A stretch of 41,670 bases of DNA from an uncultured Collinsella sp. (GTDB lineage: Bacteria; Actinomycetota; Coriobacteriia; Coriobacteriales; Coriobacteriaceae): positions 1 to 41,670 of the forward strand of contig CABQAK010000016.1 of assembly GCA_902462065.1 (NCBI GenBank). The letters are read 5' to 3'. Positions 8,499 through 16,350 of the stretch are shown piece after piece. A program made the position numbers and the translations under genes. Below the pieces are notes generated by a model. The model saw only the letters and a program-made list of their open reading frames with translations, ran no database searches and had not been told where the DNA came from. Within the stretch, counting starts at the first letter, position 1; each line of letters begins with the position of its first letter.

Positions 8499-8608
8499 AG
8501 AGGATCCCTTCGTGAGGCACATCTGTTGCAACTTATTGTGATACAGGATTGTGGCGCACATGTTTCCAGCATATCCCTGCATTTTTTAAACGTTATATAC
8601 GAATACTC

Positions 8609-8637
8609 TTGTTTGGTAAAGTGCAACGTGATAGGGT
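8609..8637 (+). promoter_or_regulatory. Candidate promoter of the lysine biosynthesis operon
   Basis: TTGTTT (8609-8614) and TAGGGT (8632-8637) are 17 bases apart and lie just before the riboswitch aptamer. Each matches the sigma-70-type consensus only partly. Position is the main support. Confidence 0.35.
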
Positions 8638-8644
8638 CTTTACC

Positions 8645-8812
8645 ACTTGATAGAGGCGCGGGCACGAAGAGCCGCGGGCGAGCCGGCAGGCTTTGACCCC
8701 GCGGGGAGGCGAAACCCGCCGAACTGGGCTTTTCGGGCACGAACAACCTGGTGGGCCTGCGGGAAACACCCGCAGGACTGTCTGCAGCAATGCGGGAGCG
8801 CTATCCGGACAT
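8645..8812 (+). ncRNA. Lysine riboswitch (L-box) aptamer
   Basis: The stretch has the conserved L-box landmarks in order. GATAGAGGCGC begins the P1/P2 side (8649). CGAAGAG follows. GAAACCCGCCGAA lies in the middle, then CTGTC at about 8777-8782. GGGAGCGCTATCC closes P1 (8794-8806). GATAG at 8649 pairs with CTATC at 8801. The span of about 165 nt is usual for this class. The location, 65 bases upstream of lysA-dapA-dapB-dapH, is where an L-box is expected. It should turn the operon down when lysine is plentiful. Confidence 0.88.
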
Positions 8813-8866
8813 TGGGTCCACGCTATGCGGATTCGATGCGCAGATGGCGCCGTCTGGATAGCGAGG
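8799..8866 (+). promoter_or_regulatory. Expression platform: alternative pairings near the lysA ribosome site
   Basis: GGATAGCG (8856-8863) abuts the GAGG ribosome site (8863-8866). It can pair with CGCTATCC (8799-8806), the 3' strand of aptamer helix P1, or its ATAGCG part with CGCTAT (8821-8826). A hairpin with arms CAGA and TCTG (around CAGATGGCGCCGTCTG) lies between. No U-run follows, so control of translation start is more likely than termination. Which pairing is the ON state cannot be decided by eye. Confidence 0.5.
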
Positions 8867-8876
8867 TTTACGGGAC

Positions 8877-11186
8877 ATGGCATTGACCCCCAACGAAGCG
8901 TATGCGGCCAAGCAGCCGTTTGTGGACAAGGAGACGCTCGAGCACATCGTCGAGCAGTTCCCCACGCCGTTTCATCTATACGACGAGGCGGGCATCCGCC
9001 GCAACATGCAAGAAGTGCGCGACGCCTTTGCATGGAACCCGGGCTTTAAGGAATACTTTGCCGTCAAGGCCAATCCCAACCCGGCGCTCATCTCCATTCT
9101 CAACGAATACGGCTGCGGCTGCGATTGCTCGAGCTATACCGAGCTCATGATCGCCCGCTCGCTGGGTATCACGGGACACGACATCATGTTCTCGTCCAAC
9201 GACACGCCGGCTGCCGACTTTGAACTCGCCGACAAACTGGGTGCCATCGTCAACTTTGACGACATCAGCCACATCGAGTTCTTTGAGCGCGTTGCGGGCC
9301 CTATCCCCAAGACGGTGAGCTGCCGCTTTAATCCAGGCGGCCTGTTCCAGCTCTCCAACGGCATCATGGATAACCCCGGCGACTCCAAGTACGGCATGAC
9401 CACCGAGCAACTCTTCGAGGCGTTCCGCATGCTCAAGGCCAAGGGCGCCGAAAACTTTGGCATCCACGCATTCCTTGCCAGCAACACCGTCACCAACGAC
9501 TACTACCCCAAGCTCGCGCGCATCCTCTTTGAGCTTGCCGTACGCCTGGAGCACGAGACCGGCGCACACGTCGCCTTCATCAATCTGTCCGGCGGCGTCG
9601 GCATCCCCTATCAGCCCGAGCAACAGGCCAACAACATTCACGCCATCGGCGAGGGGGTACACGCTGCCTACGACGAGATCCTGGTTCCTGCCGGCATGGG
9701 CGATGTGGCTATCTGCACCGAGATGGGTCGCTTTATGATGGGTCCCTACGGCTGCCTGGTCACCAAGGCCATCCACGAGAAGCAGATTTACAAGGACTAT
9801 ATCGGTGTCGATGCAAGCGCCGTCGACCTGATCCGCCCTGCCATGTACGGCGCTTACCACCACATCACGGTGATGGGCCAGCCGGGTGGCGACGACAAGA
9901 CCACAGCGCCCGCCACAAACACCTACGACATCACGGGCAATCTGTGCGAGAACAACGACAAGTTCGCTATCGATCGCGAGCTGCCGCATATCGACATGGG
10001 TGACCTGCTTGTAATCCATGATACCGGTGCGCATGGCTACTCCATGGGCTACAACTACAACGGCCGCCTGCGCTCCGCCGAGGTGCTGCTGCGCCCCGAC
10101 GGCTCGGCCGACCTTATCCGCCGCGCCGAGCGCCCGGACGATTACTTTGCCACGCTCGACGTGCTGCCGTGCGGCCGAGAGCTGCTGGCCAAGTCGCGCG
10201 CCGAAAGTGCCCGCCGTCGCGCCCAAGACGAGCGCCTAGCAGTCGCAGCTCAATGGAACAAACGCATCCAGATCGCGGAGGCGAAGGAGAAGAACATGGA
10301 CATCCGCAATCTCGAGGGCTCAATCGTCGCCCTGGTTACGCCGTTTAAAAAGGACGGCAGCGTCGACTTTGACGCGCTCGAGCGCCTTATCGATTTCCAC
10401 CTGCAAAACGGCACCGACGCCATCCTCACCCTGGGCACCACCGGTGAGAGTGCCACGATGACCGATGACGAGGACAACTCCGTCGTCGCCGCCGTGGTCA
10501 AGCATGTTGCAGGACGCGTCCCCGTCATCGCCGGCTCGGGCTCCAACTCCACGCAGACCATGCTCACCAAGTCGCTCACCTATCAGGGCCTGGGCGCCGA
10601 CGGCCTGTTGCTCATTACCCCCTACTACAACAAGTCCAATGAAGAGGGTATCTATCAGCACTTTAAGACCGTGGCCGATGCCGTGGACATCCCCTGCATC
10701 CTGTACAACATCCCCGGCCGCTGCGGCTGCGGCATCAGCGAGCGCAACGTTGCGCGCCTGGCCGCGCACCCCAACATCATGGGCATCAAGGAAGCCTCGG
10801 GCAACGTCGCCTACGCGGCCAAGATCGCCCACCTGCTGTCAGACGACTTCCGCATGTACTCGGGCGAGGACGCGCTTACCGTGCCGCTCATGAGCCTGGG
10901 CGCCTCGGGCACCATCAGCGTGTGGGCAGACGTGCAGCCGCAGCTCGTACACGACATGTGCCGCGCTTATCTGGACGGCGACGTAGCGCGCGCCCGCGAT
11001 ATCCAGATTGCCGGCCAGCCGCTCATCAACGCCCTCTTTAGCGAGGTCAACCCCATCCCCGTTAAGGAAGCGCTCGCCCAGATGGGCATGATCGAGGCAA
11101 ACTACCGTATGCCGCTGTGCCCCATGGCAGACGACACGCGATCCGCACTTACCGATGCTCTGAAGGGAGCTGGTCTGCTTGATTAA
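8877..11186 (+). CDS. lysA-dapA: Fused diaminopimelate decarboxylase / 4-hydroxy-tetrahydrodipicolinate synthase
   Basis: One open frame of 769 codons encodes two enzymes of the same pathway. Residues 1-~440 are LysA, a PLP fold-type III decarboxylase making lysine: FAVKANPNP (PLP lysine), NLSGGVGIPY, CENNDKFA near the active site, and the C-terminal YSMGYNYNGRLR strand. Residues ~440-473 are a basic, helical linker (ESARRRAQDERLA). Residues 474-769 are a complete DapA. I followed the frame by hand through 10140-10310 and saw no stop. LysA and DapA are normally separate proteins. An internal ATG with a strong ribosome site (see the dapA entry) means free DapA may also be made. LysA's own start at 8877 has only GAGG ten bases upstream, as expected under riboswitch control. 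A lost stop codon or a sequencing error are alternatives to a real fusion. Confidence 0.85.
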   Translation: MALTPNEAYAAKQPFVDKETLEHIVEQFPTPFHLYDEAGIRRNMQEVRDAFAWNPGFKEYFAVKANPNPALISILNEYGCGCDCSSYTELMIARSLGITGHDIMFSSNDTPAADFELADKLGAIVNFDDISHIEFFERVAGPIPKTVSCRFNPGGLFQLSNGIMDNPGDSKYGMTTEQLFEAFRMLKAKGAENFGIHAFLASNTVTNDYYPKLARILFELAVRLEHETGAHVAFINLSGGVGIPYQPEQQANNIHAIGEGVHAAYDEILVPAGMGDVAICTEMGRFMMGPYGCLVTKAIHEKQIYKDYIGVDASAVDLIRPAMYGAYHHITVMGQPGGDDKTTAPATNTYDITGNLCENNDKFAIDRELPHIDMGDLLVIHDTGAHGYSMGYNYNGRLRSAEVLLRPDGSADLIRRAERPDDYFATLDVLPCGRELLAKSRAESARRRAQDERLAVAAQWNKRIQIAEAKEKNMDIRNLEGSIVALVTPFKKDGSVDFDALERLIDFHLQNGTDAILTLGTTGESATMTDDEDNSVVAAVVKHVAGRVPVIAGSGSNSTQTMLTKSLTYQGLGADGLLLITPYYNKSNEEGIYQHFKTVADAVDIPCILYNIPGRCGCGISERNVARLAAHPNIMGIKEASGNVAYAAKIAHLLSDDFRMYSGEDALTVPLMSLGASGTISVWADVQPQLVHDMCRAYLDGDVARARDIQIAGQPLINALFSEVNPIPVKEALAQMGMIEANYRMPLCPMADDTRSALTDALKGAGLLD
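10296..11186 (+). CDS. dapA: 4-hydroxy-tetrahydrodipicolinate synthase, internal start within the fused frame
   Basis: From this internal ATG the frame gives a full-length DapA of 296 residues, condensing pyruvate with aspartate semialdehyde. Motifs are GTTGESATM near residue 45, the ITPYYNK tyrosine segment, and MGIKEASGN with the Schiff-base lysine near residue 163. AAGGAG at 10284-10289 stands six bases before the ATG, which is the ideal arrangement for separate initiation, although the LysA frame runs straight into it. This entry records the possible independent product; it is in frame with, and part of, the 8877-11186 fusion. Confidence 0.75.
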   Translation: MDIRNLEGSIVALVTPFKKDGSVDFDALERLIDFHLQNGTDAILTLGTTGESATMTDDEDNSVVAAVVKHVAGRVPVIAGSGSNSTQTMLTKSLTYQGLGADGLLLITPYYNKSNEEGIYQHFKTVADAVDIPCILYNIPGRCGCGISERNVARLAAHPNIMGIKEASGNVAYAAKIAHLLSDDFRMYSGEDALTVPLMSLGASGTISVWADVQPQLVHDMCRAYLDGDVARARDIQIAGQPLINALFSEVNPIPVKEALAQMGMIEANYRMPLCPMADDTRSALTDALKGAGLLD

Positions 11187-11919
11187 GACCGTCATTATGG
11201 GAACGGGCCGCATGGGCTCGCTCATCCGCACTACCGCCGAGGGCATTGTCGACGCCGCCGGTCAGCCCGTTTTTGATATCGTGGCCCAGATTGGCTTCGA
11301 TTTGAGCGAGCTCGAGAACGCACCGGCTGCCGATGTGATTATCGACTTCTCGAACGTCGTGACCTTCGATGCCGTCGTCGCCTATGTCGAGCGCACGGGC
11401 GCCGCACTCGTTTCCGGCACCACGGGCTATTCACCTGAGCAGATGGACCGCCTGCGTGAGCTGGGCCAGAACACCCGCGTTATGCACTCGGGCAACTACT
11501 CCATCGGCATCGCCGCCCTGCGTCATCTAGTGGCCCAGGCCACGCGTGAGCTGCCCGGCTTTGACTGCGAGATTGTCGAGACTCATCACAACCAAAAGGT
11601 CGACGCCCCCAGCGGCACCGCAAAGCTGCTGCTCGACGCCGTAGTCGAGGCCGAGCCCGAGGCAGGCTACCACCCCGTCTACGGACGCGAGGGCATGTGC
11701 GGAGCGCGCGACCCCAAGGAAATCGGTATGCACTCGCTACGCGGCGGCACCGTCGCCGGCGTGCACGAGGTGAGCTTCTTTGGCCAGGACGAGGAGGTCA
11801 CGCTCACACACCGTGCCACGAGCCGCCAGATCTTCGTCAACGGCGCCCTGGCCGCCGCCCAGAAGCTCGTCACCCGCGACCCCGGCTTCTATACGTTCGA
11901 CCAGGTCATGTTTGCCTAA
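11179..11919 (+). CDS. dapB: 4-hydroxy-tetrahydrodipicolinate reductase
   Basis: The 246-residue product is DapB, which reduces the DapA product with NAD(P)H. The N-terminal nucleotide-binding turn is VIMGTGRMG, and the catalytic block is ETHHNQKVDAPSGTA at about residues 135-148. Length is normal. The start is TTG at 11179, overlapping the end of dapA by eight bases, with GGGAG about eight bases upstream, so translation is coupled to dapA. Third enzyme of the riboswitch-controlled lysine operon. Confidence 0.93.
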   Translation: MIKTVIMGTGRMGSLIRTTAEGIVDAAGQPVFDIVAQIGFDLSELENAPAADVIIDFSNVVTFDAVVAYVERTGAALVSGTTGYSPEQMDRLRELGQNTRVMHSGNYSIGIAALRHLVAQATRELPGFDCEIVETHHNQKVDAPSGTAKLLLDAVVEAEPEAGYHPVYGREGMCGARDPKEIGMHSLRGGTVAGVHEVSFFGQDEEVTLTHRATSRQIFVNGALAAAQKLVTRDPGFYTFDQVMFA

Positions 11920-11958
11920 CCAGGTATCAACCGAATCCACCCAAAGGAGAGATAGCAA

Positions 11959-12678
11959 ATGAGCAACGCAGCCGAGATGGATGCACAGGAGATTATCAAC
12001 TACATCGCCACCGCGCCAAAAAAGACGCCCGTCAAGCTGTACGTGCGCGAGAAGCCGGGCATGAAGGTTGCCTGGGGCGACGCACATGTCTACGGCGGTC
12101 GTCGTGGCAAGACCGTCTTTGGCGACTGGGATGAGCTTAAGGCCATCCTTGATGCCAATGCCGATTCCATCGATTACTACGATGTGGAGAACGACTGCCG
12201 CAACTCCGCCGTGCCCATGCTCGACCTTAAGGGCATTAACGCCCGCATCGAGCCGGGCGCGATCATCCGCGACCGCGTCGAGATCGGCGATCGCGCCGTC
12301 ATCATGATGGGCGCCATCATCAACATCGGCTCCGTCATTGGCGAAGGCTCCATGATCGACATGGGCGCCGTGCTGGGCGGCCGCGCCACCGTGGGCAAGA
12401 ACTGCCACATCGGCGCTGGAACCGTGTTGGCAGGCGTCGTTGAACCCGCAAGCGCCACGCCCGTCATCATCGAAGACGACGTCATGATCGGCGCCAACGC
12501 CGTGGTCCTGGAGGGCGTACGCGTGGGCAAGGGCGCTGTTGTTGCCGCCGGCGCCGTGTGCGTCGAGAACGTCCCCGCCGGTGCCGTCGTGGCCGGTGTC
12601 CCCGCCCGCGTCATCAAGATGCGCGACGAGAAGACCGACAGCAAAACCGGCCTCGAGGAAGGTCTGCGCCAGCTGTAG
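11959..12678 (+). CDS. dapH: Tetrahydrodipicolinate N-acetyltransferase
   Basis: The 239-residue product is a left-handed beta-helix acyltransferase with many hexapeptide repeats from about residue 90 on (IEPGAIIRDRVEIG, INIGSVIGEGSMID, ATVGKNCHIG, AVVLEGVRVGKGAVV). The N-terminal part (INYIATAPKKTPVKLYVRE) and the phrase VENDCRNSAVPMLDL match DapH of Bacillus rather than the succinyl-type DapD. It therefore commits the cell to the acetylase branch of lysine/diaminopimelate synthesis, with a later aminotransferase and deacetylase. AAAGGAGAG precedes the ATG. It is last in the lysA-dapA-dapB-dapH operon. A repeat hairpin begins two bases after its stop. Confidence 0.93.
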   Translation: MSNAAEMDAQEIINYIATAPKKTPVKLYVREKPGMKVAWGDAHVYGGRRGKTVFGDWDELKAILDANADSIDYYDVENDCRNSAVPMLDLKGINARIEPGAIIRDRVEIGDRAVIMMGAIINIGSVIGEGSMIDMGAVLGGRATVGKNCHIGAGTVLAGVVEPASATPVIIEDDVMIGANAVVLEGVRVGKGAVVAAGAVCVENVPAGAVVAGVPARVIKMRDEKTDSKTGLEEGLRQL

Positions 12679-12680
12679 AA

Positions 12681-12865
12681 GTTGCGCGGTTTACCAAACC
12701 GCGCAACGGCTCGACGCTCCACCTTTGGTTCCGTCGTTCTAACGAACGGCGGACCGGTCGACGCTGCAAACGCCCCTAAGCGGCAATCTGACGTTCAATC
12801 GTCGGTCGCGTACCGAAGTACGCTTCCCTCCTCTTTCACGTCACCTTGCTCGCCTAGGGGCGTTT
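12681..12865 (+). repeat. Long imperfect palindrome repeat, copy A
   Basis: The element begins with a perfect hairpin (GTTGCGCGGTTT at 12681 pairing with AAACCGCGCAAC ending 12707). After about 60 bases comes a nested palindrome: AAACGCCCCTA (12768-12778) pairs with TAGGGGCGTTT (12855-12865) around a central hairpin at 12808-12823. On the minus strand the centre reads GCGTACTTCGGTACGC, a cUUCGg tetraloop. A related copy in the opposite orientation lies at 22461-22619, sharing the terminal hairpin, GCTCGACGCT, the tetraloop hairpin and CTCCTCTTTCACG. Both copies lie in gaps between convergent genes and start 2-3 bases after a stop codon. Confidence 0.75.
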
Positions 12866-12910
12866 TCGCTGACGTATGCTCAACCTGCAACGTAATTCAG
12901 CCCCAAGCAA

Positions 12911-12949
12911 AAAGGCCGAAGCGCCATCGGAGCTTCGGCCTTTGTTTTT
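12911..12949. terminator. Bidirectional intrinsic terminator
   Basis: AAAGGCCGAAGC (12911-12922) pairs perfectly with GCTTCGGCCTTT (12932-12943). T-rich tails follow on both strands (GTTTTT on plus; TTTTT on minus). It lies between dapH and the convergent nucleoid-associated protein gene and can end both transcripts. Confidence 0.88.
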
Positions 12950-12969
12950 CTGCAGCGTCCAAGCGCAGT

Positions 12970-13974
12970 TTATCGATTCTCAATTGACCCGATGTTTTTG
13001 AGCTCGATGGAGATGAGGCCGTTGGGTTCGTTGACAAACTCGATGTACTCGGAGTTCGAGCCCATCTCGGCCGGAAAGCTGATCTCGATGCCCGTGTCGG
13101 TACGGATCTTGTGGTTGCGCACCGCCGCGCGTTCGACCTGCTTGCGCTCCACGGGCACACGCTCAGGCACCTTCTCCTCAGTCAGTGCCGCGCGCACGCT
13201 CTCCTTGATAACCGGCTCGTCCTCAAAGACCTCATCGACGATATCCCAAGGCGGCAGCTCCTCGTCATCCTCGACTTTCTCGGCAACGGCAGCCTTAACC
13301 TTGGCGAGCGCCACGGCCGTATTGGCACCGTGCTCCTCGGCGACTTCCTCGACCACACGCGTCACGGTGTCGATGACCTCCTTACCCGACACGCCCGTGT
13401 CGCACTGCAGCAGGCCATCGGGAATAAGCATACGGTCCTCGCCGGCAATCTTGCGTTTCTTGTCCACGTACCCAATCTCCATGGTGCTCGCGCGCACGAT
13501 GGCATAGCTTGGCACCTTTTGCGAGGGGTTCGGCAGAATGGCGTAGTGGCGCGCGATGTCGTTGCGCACCTCCCCCTCTTCGCGGCCCACTTCGTGCATA
13601 AAGGCCTGCTTGGAGCCCAGCAGCATCACGGCAAACCAGCGGGCATCCTCATCGTCGTCAAAATCAGCCACGAGCACGTCGGTGGACTCGGCTTTCTCAG
13701 CCTTGGTGAGCTCGGAGGAGATAAACTCCGCAATCTGCTGCGACAGGTCCACGAACTCGCGCTCACCAAAGAAATAGCCCTTGAGCTCGCCGCCGAATGC
13801 GGAGTTCTCGGCAAACGTGGCACGCTTGTTATCAGCCGAGGTACGAGCGCGCCGCAGGTGCGTGGTTACGAAATTACGCACGGTGCGGCTCTCGATATCG
13901 AGCTCGCGCTGGCTCATAACGTTGACGGCAGAGTCAAAGTCCAGGATATGCAGAATCGCGTGATTGATTTTCAT
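12970..13974 (-). CDS. Nucleoid-associated protein, NdpA/YejK family
   Basis: The product is 334 residues from this start. It matches the 37-kDa nucleoid-associated family: MKINHAILHILDF at the N terminus, ARRARTS-type basic stretch, DVLVADFDDDEDARWFAVMLLGSKQAF, and AILPNPSQKVPSYAIV in the middle. An acidic segment (EKVEDDEELPPWDIVDEVFEDE) and a C-terminal strand region follow. Family members bind DNA and the nucleoid without known enzyme activity. ATG at 13974 begins at the conserved MKIN; ATG at 13983, three residues upstream, is the alternative. It stands alone between a repeat-flanked hydrolase and the lysine operon. Confidence 0.85.
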   Translation of the reverse strand: MKINHAILHILDFDSAVNVMSQRELDIESRTVRNFVTTHLRRARTSADNKRATFAENSAFGGELKGYFFGEREFVDLSQQIAEFISSELTKAEKAESTDVLVADFDDDEDARWFAVMLLGSKQAFMHEVGREEGEVRNDIARHYAILPNPSQKVPSYAIVRASTMEIGYVDKKRKIAGEDRMLIPDGLLQCDTGVSGKEVIDTVTRVVEEVAEEHGANTAVALAKVKAAVAEKVEDDEELPPWDIVDEVFEDEPVIKESVRAALTEEKVPERVPVERKQVERAAVRNHKIRTDTGIEISFPAEMGSNSEYIEFVNEPNGLISIELKNIGSIENR

Positions 13975-14051
13975 ATACGGCATTCCGTTCTAGATCGATT
14001 TCGGCACGAACCAGTATAGCGGTCGATCCCGCCCCAGGCGCATCGAAGATT

Positions 14052-14080
14052 GGTGCATCGGGGACAGGTTGCTTTGCACC
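14052..14080 (+). repeat. 29-bp palindrome-flanked repeat, copy 2
   Basis: The 29 bases start GGTGCA and end TGCACC, which can pair, and enclose the core GGGGACAGGTTGCTTT. It matches the minus strand of 15278-15306 at 24 of 29 positions by my count. The two copies point inward and bracket the Mbeg1-like gene at 14086-15246, five bases from its stop codon. Confidence 0.7.
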
Positions 14081-14085
14081 AATGG

Positions 14086-15246
14086 TTAGCGCAGGAGCTC
14101 GGACTGCCAAGCCTCGAGCTGTTCTGCCAAGCTCTTGCCGGCAGCGGGCATGTCGATCTGGAGACGTTTGGGCAGAAGCGCACACTTAAGAATCGCAACG
14201 ATAGTCTGCGAGACAAAGCGTCGCGTATCCTTGTCAAAGCCTTGCGCAGCCTGGAGCATCACGGGCAGGCTCTCGCGCAGATTCCCAGCGATATCCGCAA
14301 ACCGCTCAGCACCCGTAGCCTCAAGCACGGAGAACAACGCATCTACAAAACGCTCGCGCTCGCTAGGCGACACCGCAAGCAGCATCTCGCGAATGGAGCC
14401 ATCAACGTATCGAGCACCGGCGGACAGGCGCTCACAGTACACGAAGTCGCGACCATCAACCACCCAGCTAAAGGGATTATGCTGAAGCAGGCTGAACTCG
14501 GTGCTCTCAACGATGGCATAGTCCTCCTGTGTCTCGAACATCATGCCAAAGATCGACGACCGAGGTAGCGTCTTGTCGATTCGACCGGATAGGTCGGCGA
14601 AGGCGTTGCCGCTCAGAAACTCCTCGACGAAGCCCGGACCATCATGGGAATACGCCCGTTCGATTCGCTCACGGGCGACATCGGGGCACATCGCCGCACC
14701 GTACACCGCAAGGTTTCCACCCTTGGAATGACCTCCGCACAAAAGCGGCCCGTCAATCGCATCCGCCGCCTCGTCTACATAACGCGCCGCGGATTCCTGG
14801 GCCGGCACAGGACACCGGAACGCCATGTTAAAGTCCTCTTTCCAGCCCACAATCGTGCTGTCGGTCCCCCGGAAGGCAAGATAGCTAAACCCCGCCGGAA
14901 ATCGGAACGTCATGGCCGCAAACTGCTCCGTTGTCTCGGCATCACTCACGCTACGATAGCCGCAAACACGAACGCCACGGTAGCGAGGGCTTGCTGCCAC
15001 AGCCTCCAACAGGGCACGGCTCCCCTCCGGATCCCACAGGTCGCCAATCATGTCTTGGTAGCACTCGGCGCGCAGCAGCTCGCGTACGTCTAGGCCCTGC
15101 CAGTTCGTCAGCTCCGCCATATCACCCGGCAAACGCAAATAGGACAACCACGCAAAGACCAGGCTATCCACCGCGCAGAACGGCCGTTCCTCAAACGGAT
15201 CAAACGCCGTCTGGGCATAGGCCAAAAAATTAGGCGAATCCGACAT
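14086..15246 (-). CDS. Mbeg1-like (DUF2974) alpha/beta hydrolase
   Basis: The 386-residue product has a lipase-type nucleophile elbow, CGGHSKGGNLAVY near residue 175, preceded by FSYLAFRGTD (oxyanion strand) and followed by YSHDGPGFVEEF (likely acid region). This order fits the Mbeg1-like family of predicted alpha/beta hydrolases found in gut Firmicutes and Actinobacteria, whose substrates are unknown. No signal peptide is evident, so a cytoplasmic or peripheral location is likely. GGGAGG is three bases from the ATG at 15246; the frame is open to 15450 but without other support. Inverted 29-bp repeats flank the gene on both sides, which hints that it may have moved as a unit. Confidence 0.75.
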   Translation of the reverse strand: MSDSPNFLAYAQTAFDPFEERPFCAVDSLVFAWLSYLRLPGDMAELTNWQGLDVRELLRAECYQDMIGDLWDPEGSRALLEAVAASPRYRGVRVCGYRSVSDAETTEQFAAMTFRFPAGFSYLAFRGTDSTIVGWKEDFNMAFRCPVPAQESAARYVDEAADAIDGPLLCGGHSKGGNLAVYGAAMCPDVARERIERAYSHDGPGFVEEFLSGNAFADLSGRIDKTLPRSSIFGMMFETQEDYAIVESTEFSLLQHNPFSWVVDGRDFVYCERLSAGARYVDGSIREMLLAVSPSERERFVDALFSVLEATGAERFADIAGNLRESLPVMLQAAQGFDKDTRRFVSQTIVAILKCALLPKRLQIDMPAAGKSLAEQLEAWQSELLR

Positions 15247-15277
15247 GGCCCTCCCATCAACTATGGTGCATTGGGGT

Positions 15278-15306
15278 GGTGCAAAGTAACCTGACCCCCT
15301 CGCACC
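15278..15306 (-). repeat. 29-bp palindrome-flanked repeat, copy 3
   Basis: On the minus strand the 29 bases start GGTGC and end GCACC, with the core GGGGTCAGGTTACTTT. It is the partner of 14052-14080 in opposite orientation. It lies 31 bases upstream of the hydrolase start codon. On the plus strand a further part-copy, TGGTGCATTGGGG, abuts it at 15264-15276. Confidence 0.65.
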
Positions 15307-15343
15307 AAAAAGGCGCCCGGACCGTGTGGCCCGGACGCCTTTC
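15307..15343 (-). terminator. Intrinsic terminator of ldh
   Basis: On the minus strand AAAGGCGTCCGG pairs with CCGGGCGCCTTTT around a short loop, followed by TTTTT (15307-15311 region). It lies about 30 bases after the ldh stop codon. Confidence 0.8.
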
Positions 15344-15373
15344 ATTGTAGCCTGTTGCCCAAAAGAGCTTGAT

Positions 15374-16324
15374 TTAGCAGGAGAAGTCGACGCTGTCGAT
15401 GATGTCCTTGAGGGCCTTTGCGGAGGCGGTGAGCTCATGCTGCTCGTCATCGTTCAGCGGCACGGGGACGCGGCAGACAACGCCATCGCGGCCGACGACG
15501 GTCGGCATGGAGATGGCCAGATCGGACAGGCCATACTCGCCCACCATGAGCGAAGAGACGGGCAGAACGGTCTGCTCATCGCGCATGACGGCGGTACAGA
15601 TGCGCTTGACGGCCATGGCGACGCCATAGTAGGTGGCGTGCTTCTTCTCGATGATGGTGTAGGCGGAGTTCTTGACGTCCTCGGCGATGCGCTTCTCGGC
15701 AGCCTCATGCTCCAAGTGGCCGTGAAGCTCACAGAAAGTGTTCAGCGGAACGCCGGCAACCTGAGCGCTGGACCAAGCGACAAACTCGGAGTCGCCGTGC
15801 TCGCCCATGACATAGGCCTGGACATCGCGCGGGTCAACCTCGACGTGGGCACCAAGCATCTGCTGCAGGCGGCCGGTGTCGAGCACGGTACCGGAACCGA
15901 TGACGTGGCCCTCGGGCAGGCCGGACATCTTGATGGCGGCGTAGGTCAGAACATCGACCGGGTTGGAGACGATTAGCAGAATGCCGTCGAAGCCGGACTT
16001 CTTGATCTCGGGGATAATGGACTTAAAGATGCTGACGTTCTTGTTGACCAGGTCCAGGCGGGTCTCACCGGGCTTCTGGGCAGCGCCAGCGGTGACGACG
16101 ATCATGGCGGCGTCGGCGACATCGGAATAATCGCCGGCGTAGATCTTCATCGGCTCGGCAAACGTCATGCCGTGCGCGATATCCAGGGCCTCACCCTCGG
16201 CACGGTTCTTGTCCACGTCAATGAGGACCATCTCGGAGAACAGACCACTCTGCATCAGTGCGAACGCCGAAGACGAACCGACGAAACCGCAGCCGACAAT
16301 AGCGACCTTCTTCTCGTTAACCAT
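15374..16324 (-). CDS. ldh: L-lactate dehydrogenase
   Basis: The 316-residue product interconverts pyruvate and L-lactate with NADH. It has the nucleotide-binding turn VGCGFVGSSSA, the aspartate DVDKN that selects NAD, TAGAAQKPGETRLDL (substrate loop with Arg), IVSNPVDVLTY, and the catalytic histidine in MGEHGDSE. Malate dehydrogenase is less likely because of the loop and the GEHGDSE context. GGGAG lies seven bases before the ATG at 16324. The leader carries a strong hairpin at 16351-16381. In a fermenting anaerobe this enzyme reoxidises NADH. The next genes upstream are an aminotransferase and NAD synthetase. Confidence 0.93.
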   Translation of the reverse strand: MVNEKKVAIVGCGFVGSSSAFALMQSGLFSEMVLIDVDKNRAEGEALDIAHGMTFAEPMKIYAGDYSDVADAAMIVVTAGAAQKPGETRLDLVNKNVSIFKSIIPEIKKSGFDGILLIVSNPVDVLTYAAIKMSGLPEGHVIGSGTVLDTGRLQQMLGAHVEVDPRDVQAYVMGEHGDSEFVAWSSAQVAGVPLNTFCELHGHLEHEAAEKRIAEDVKNSAYTIIEKKHATYYGVAMAVKRICTAVMRDEQTVLPVSSLMVGEYGLSDLAISMPTVVGRDGVVCRVPVPLNDDEQHELTASAKALKDIIDSVDFSC

Positions 16325-16350
16325 TAGAAACTCCCATCTCTCTCCACAAA

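Noticed and set aside
8976..10226. Minus-strand open frame opposite lysA
   Set aside because: It is antisense to clear LysA motifs, with composition typical of a shadow.
10226..10296. A frameshift ending lysA (a TAG occurs out of frame near 10236)
   Set aside because: The in-frame reading is open and codon use stays normal up to the dapA start, so no frameshift is needed; an error cannot be fully excluded without reads.
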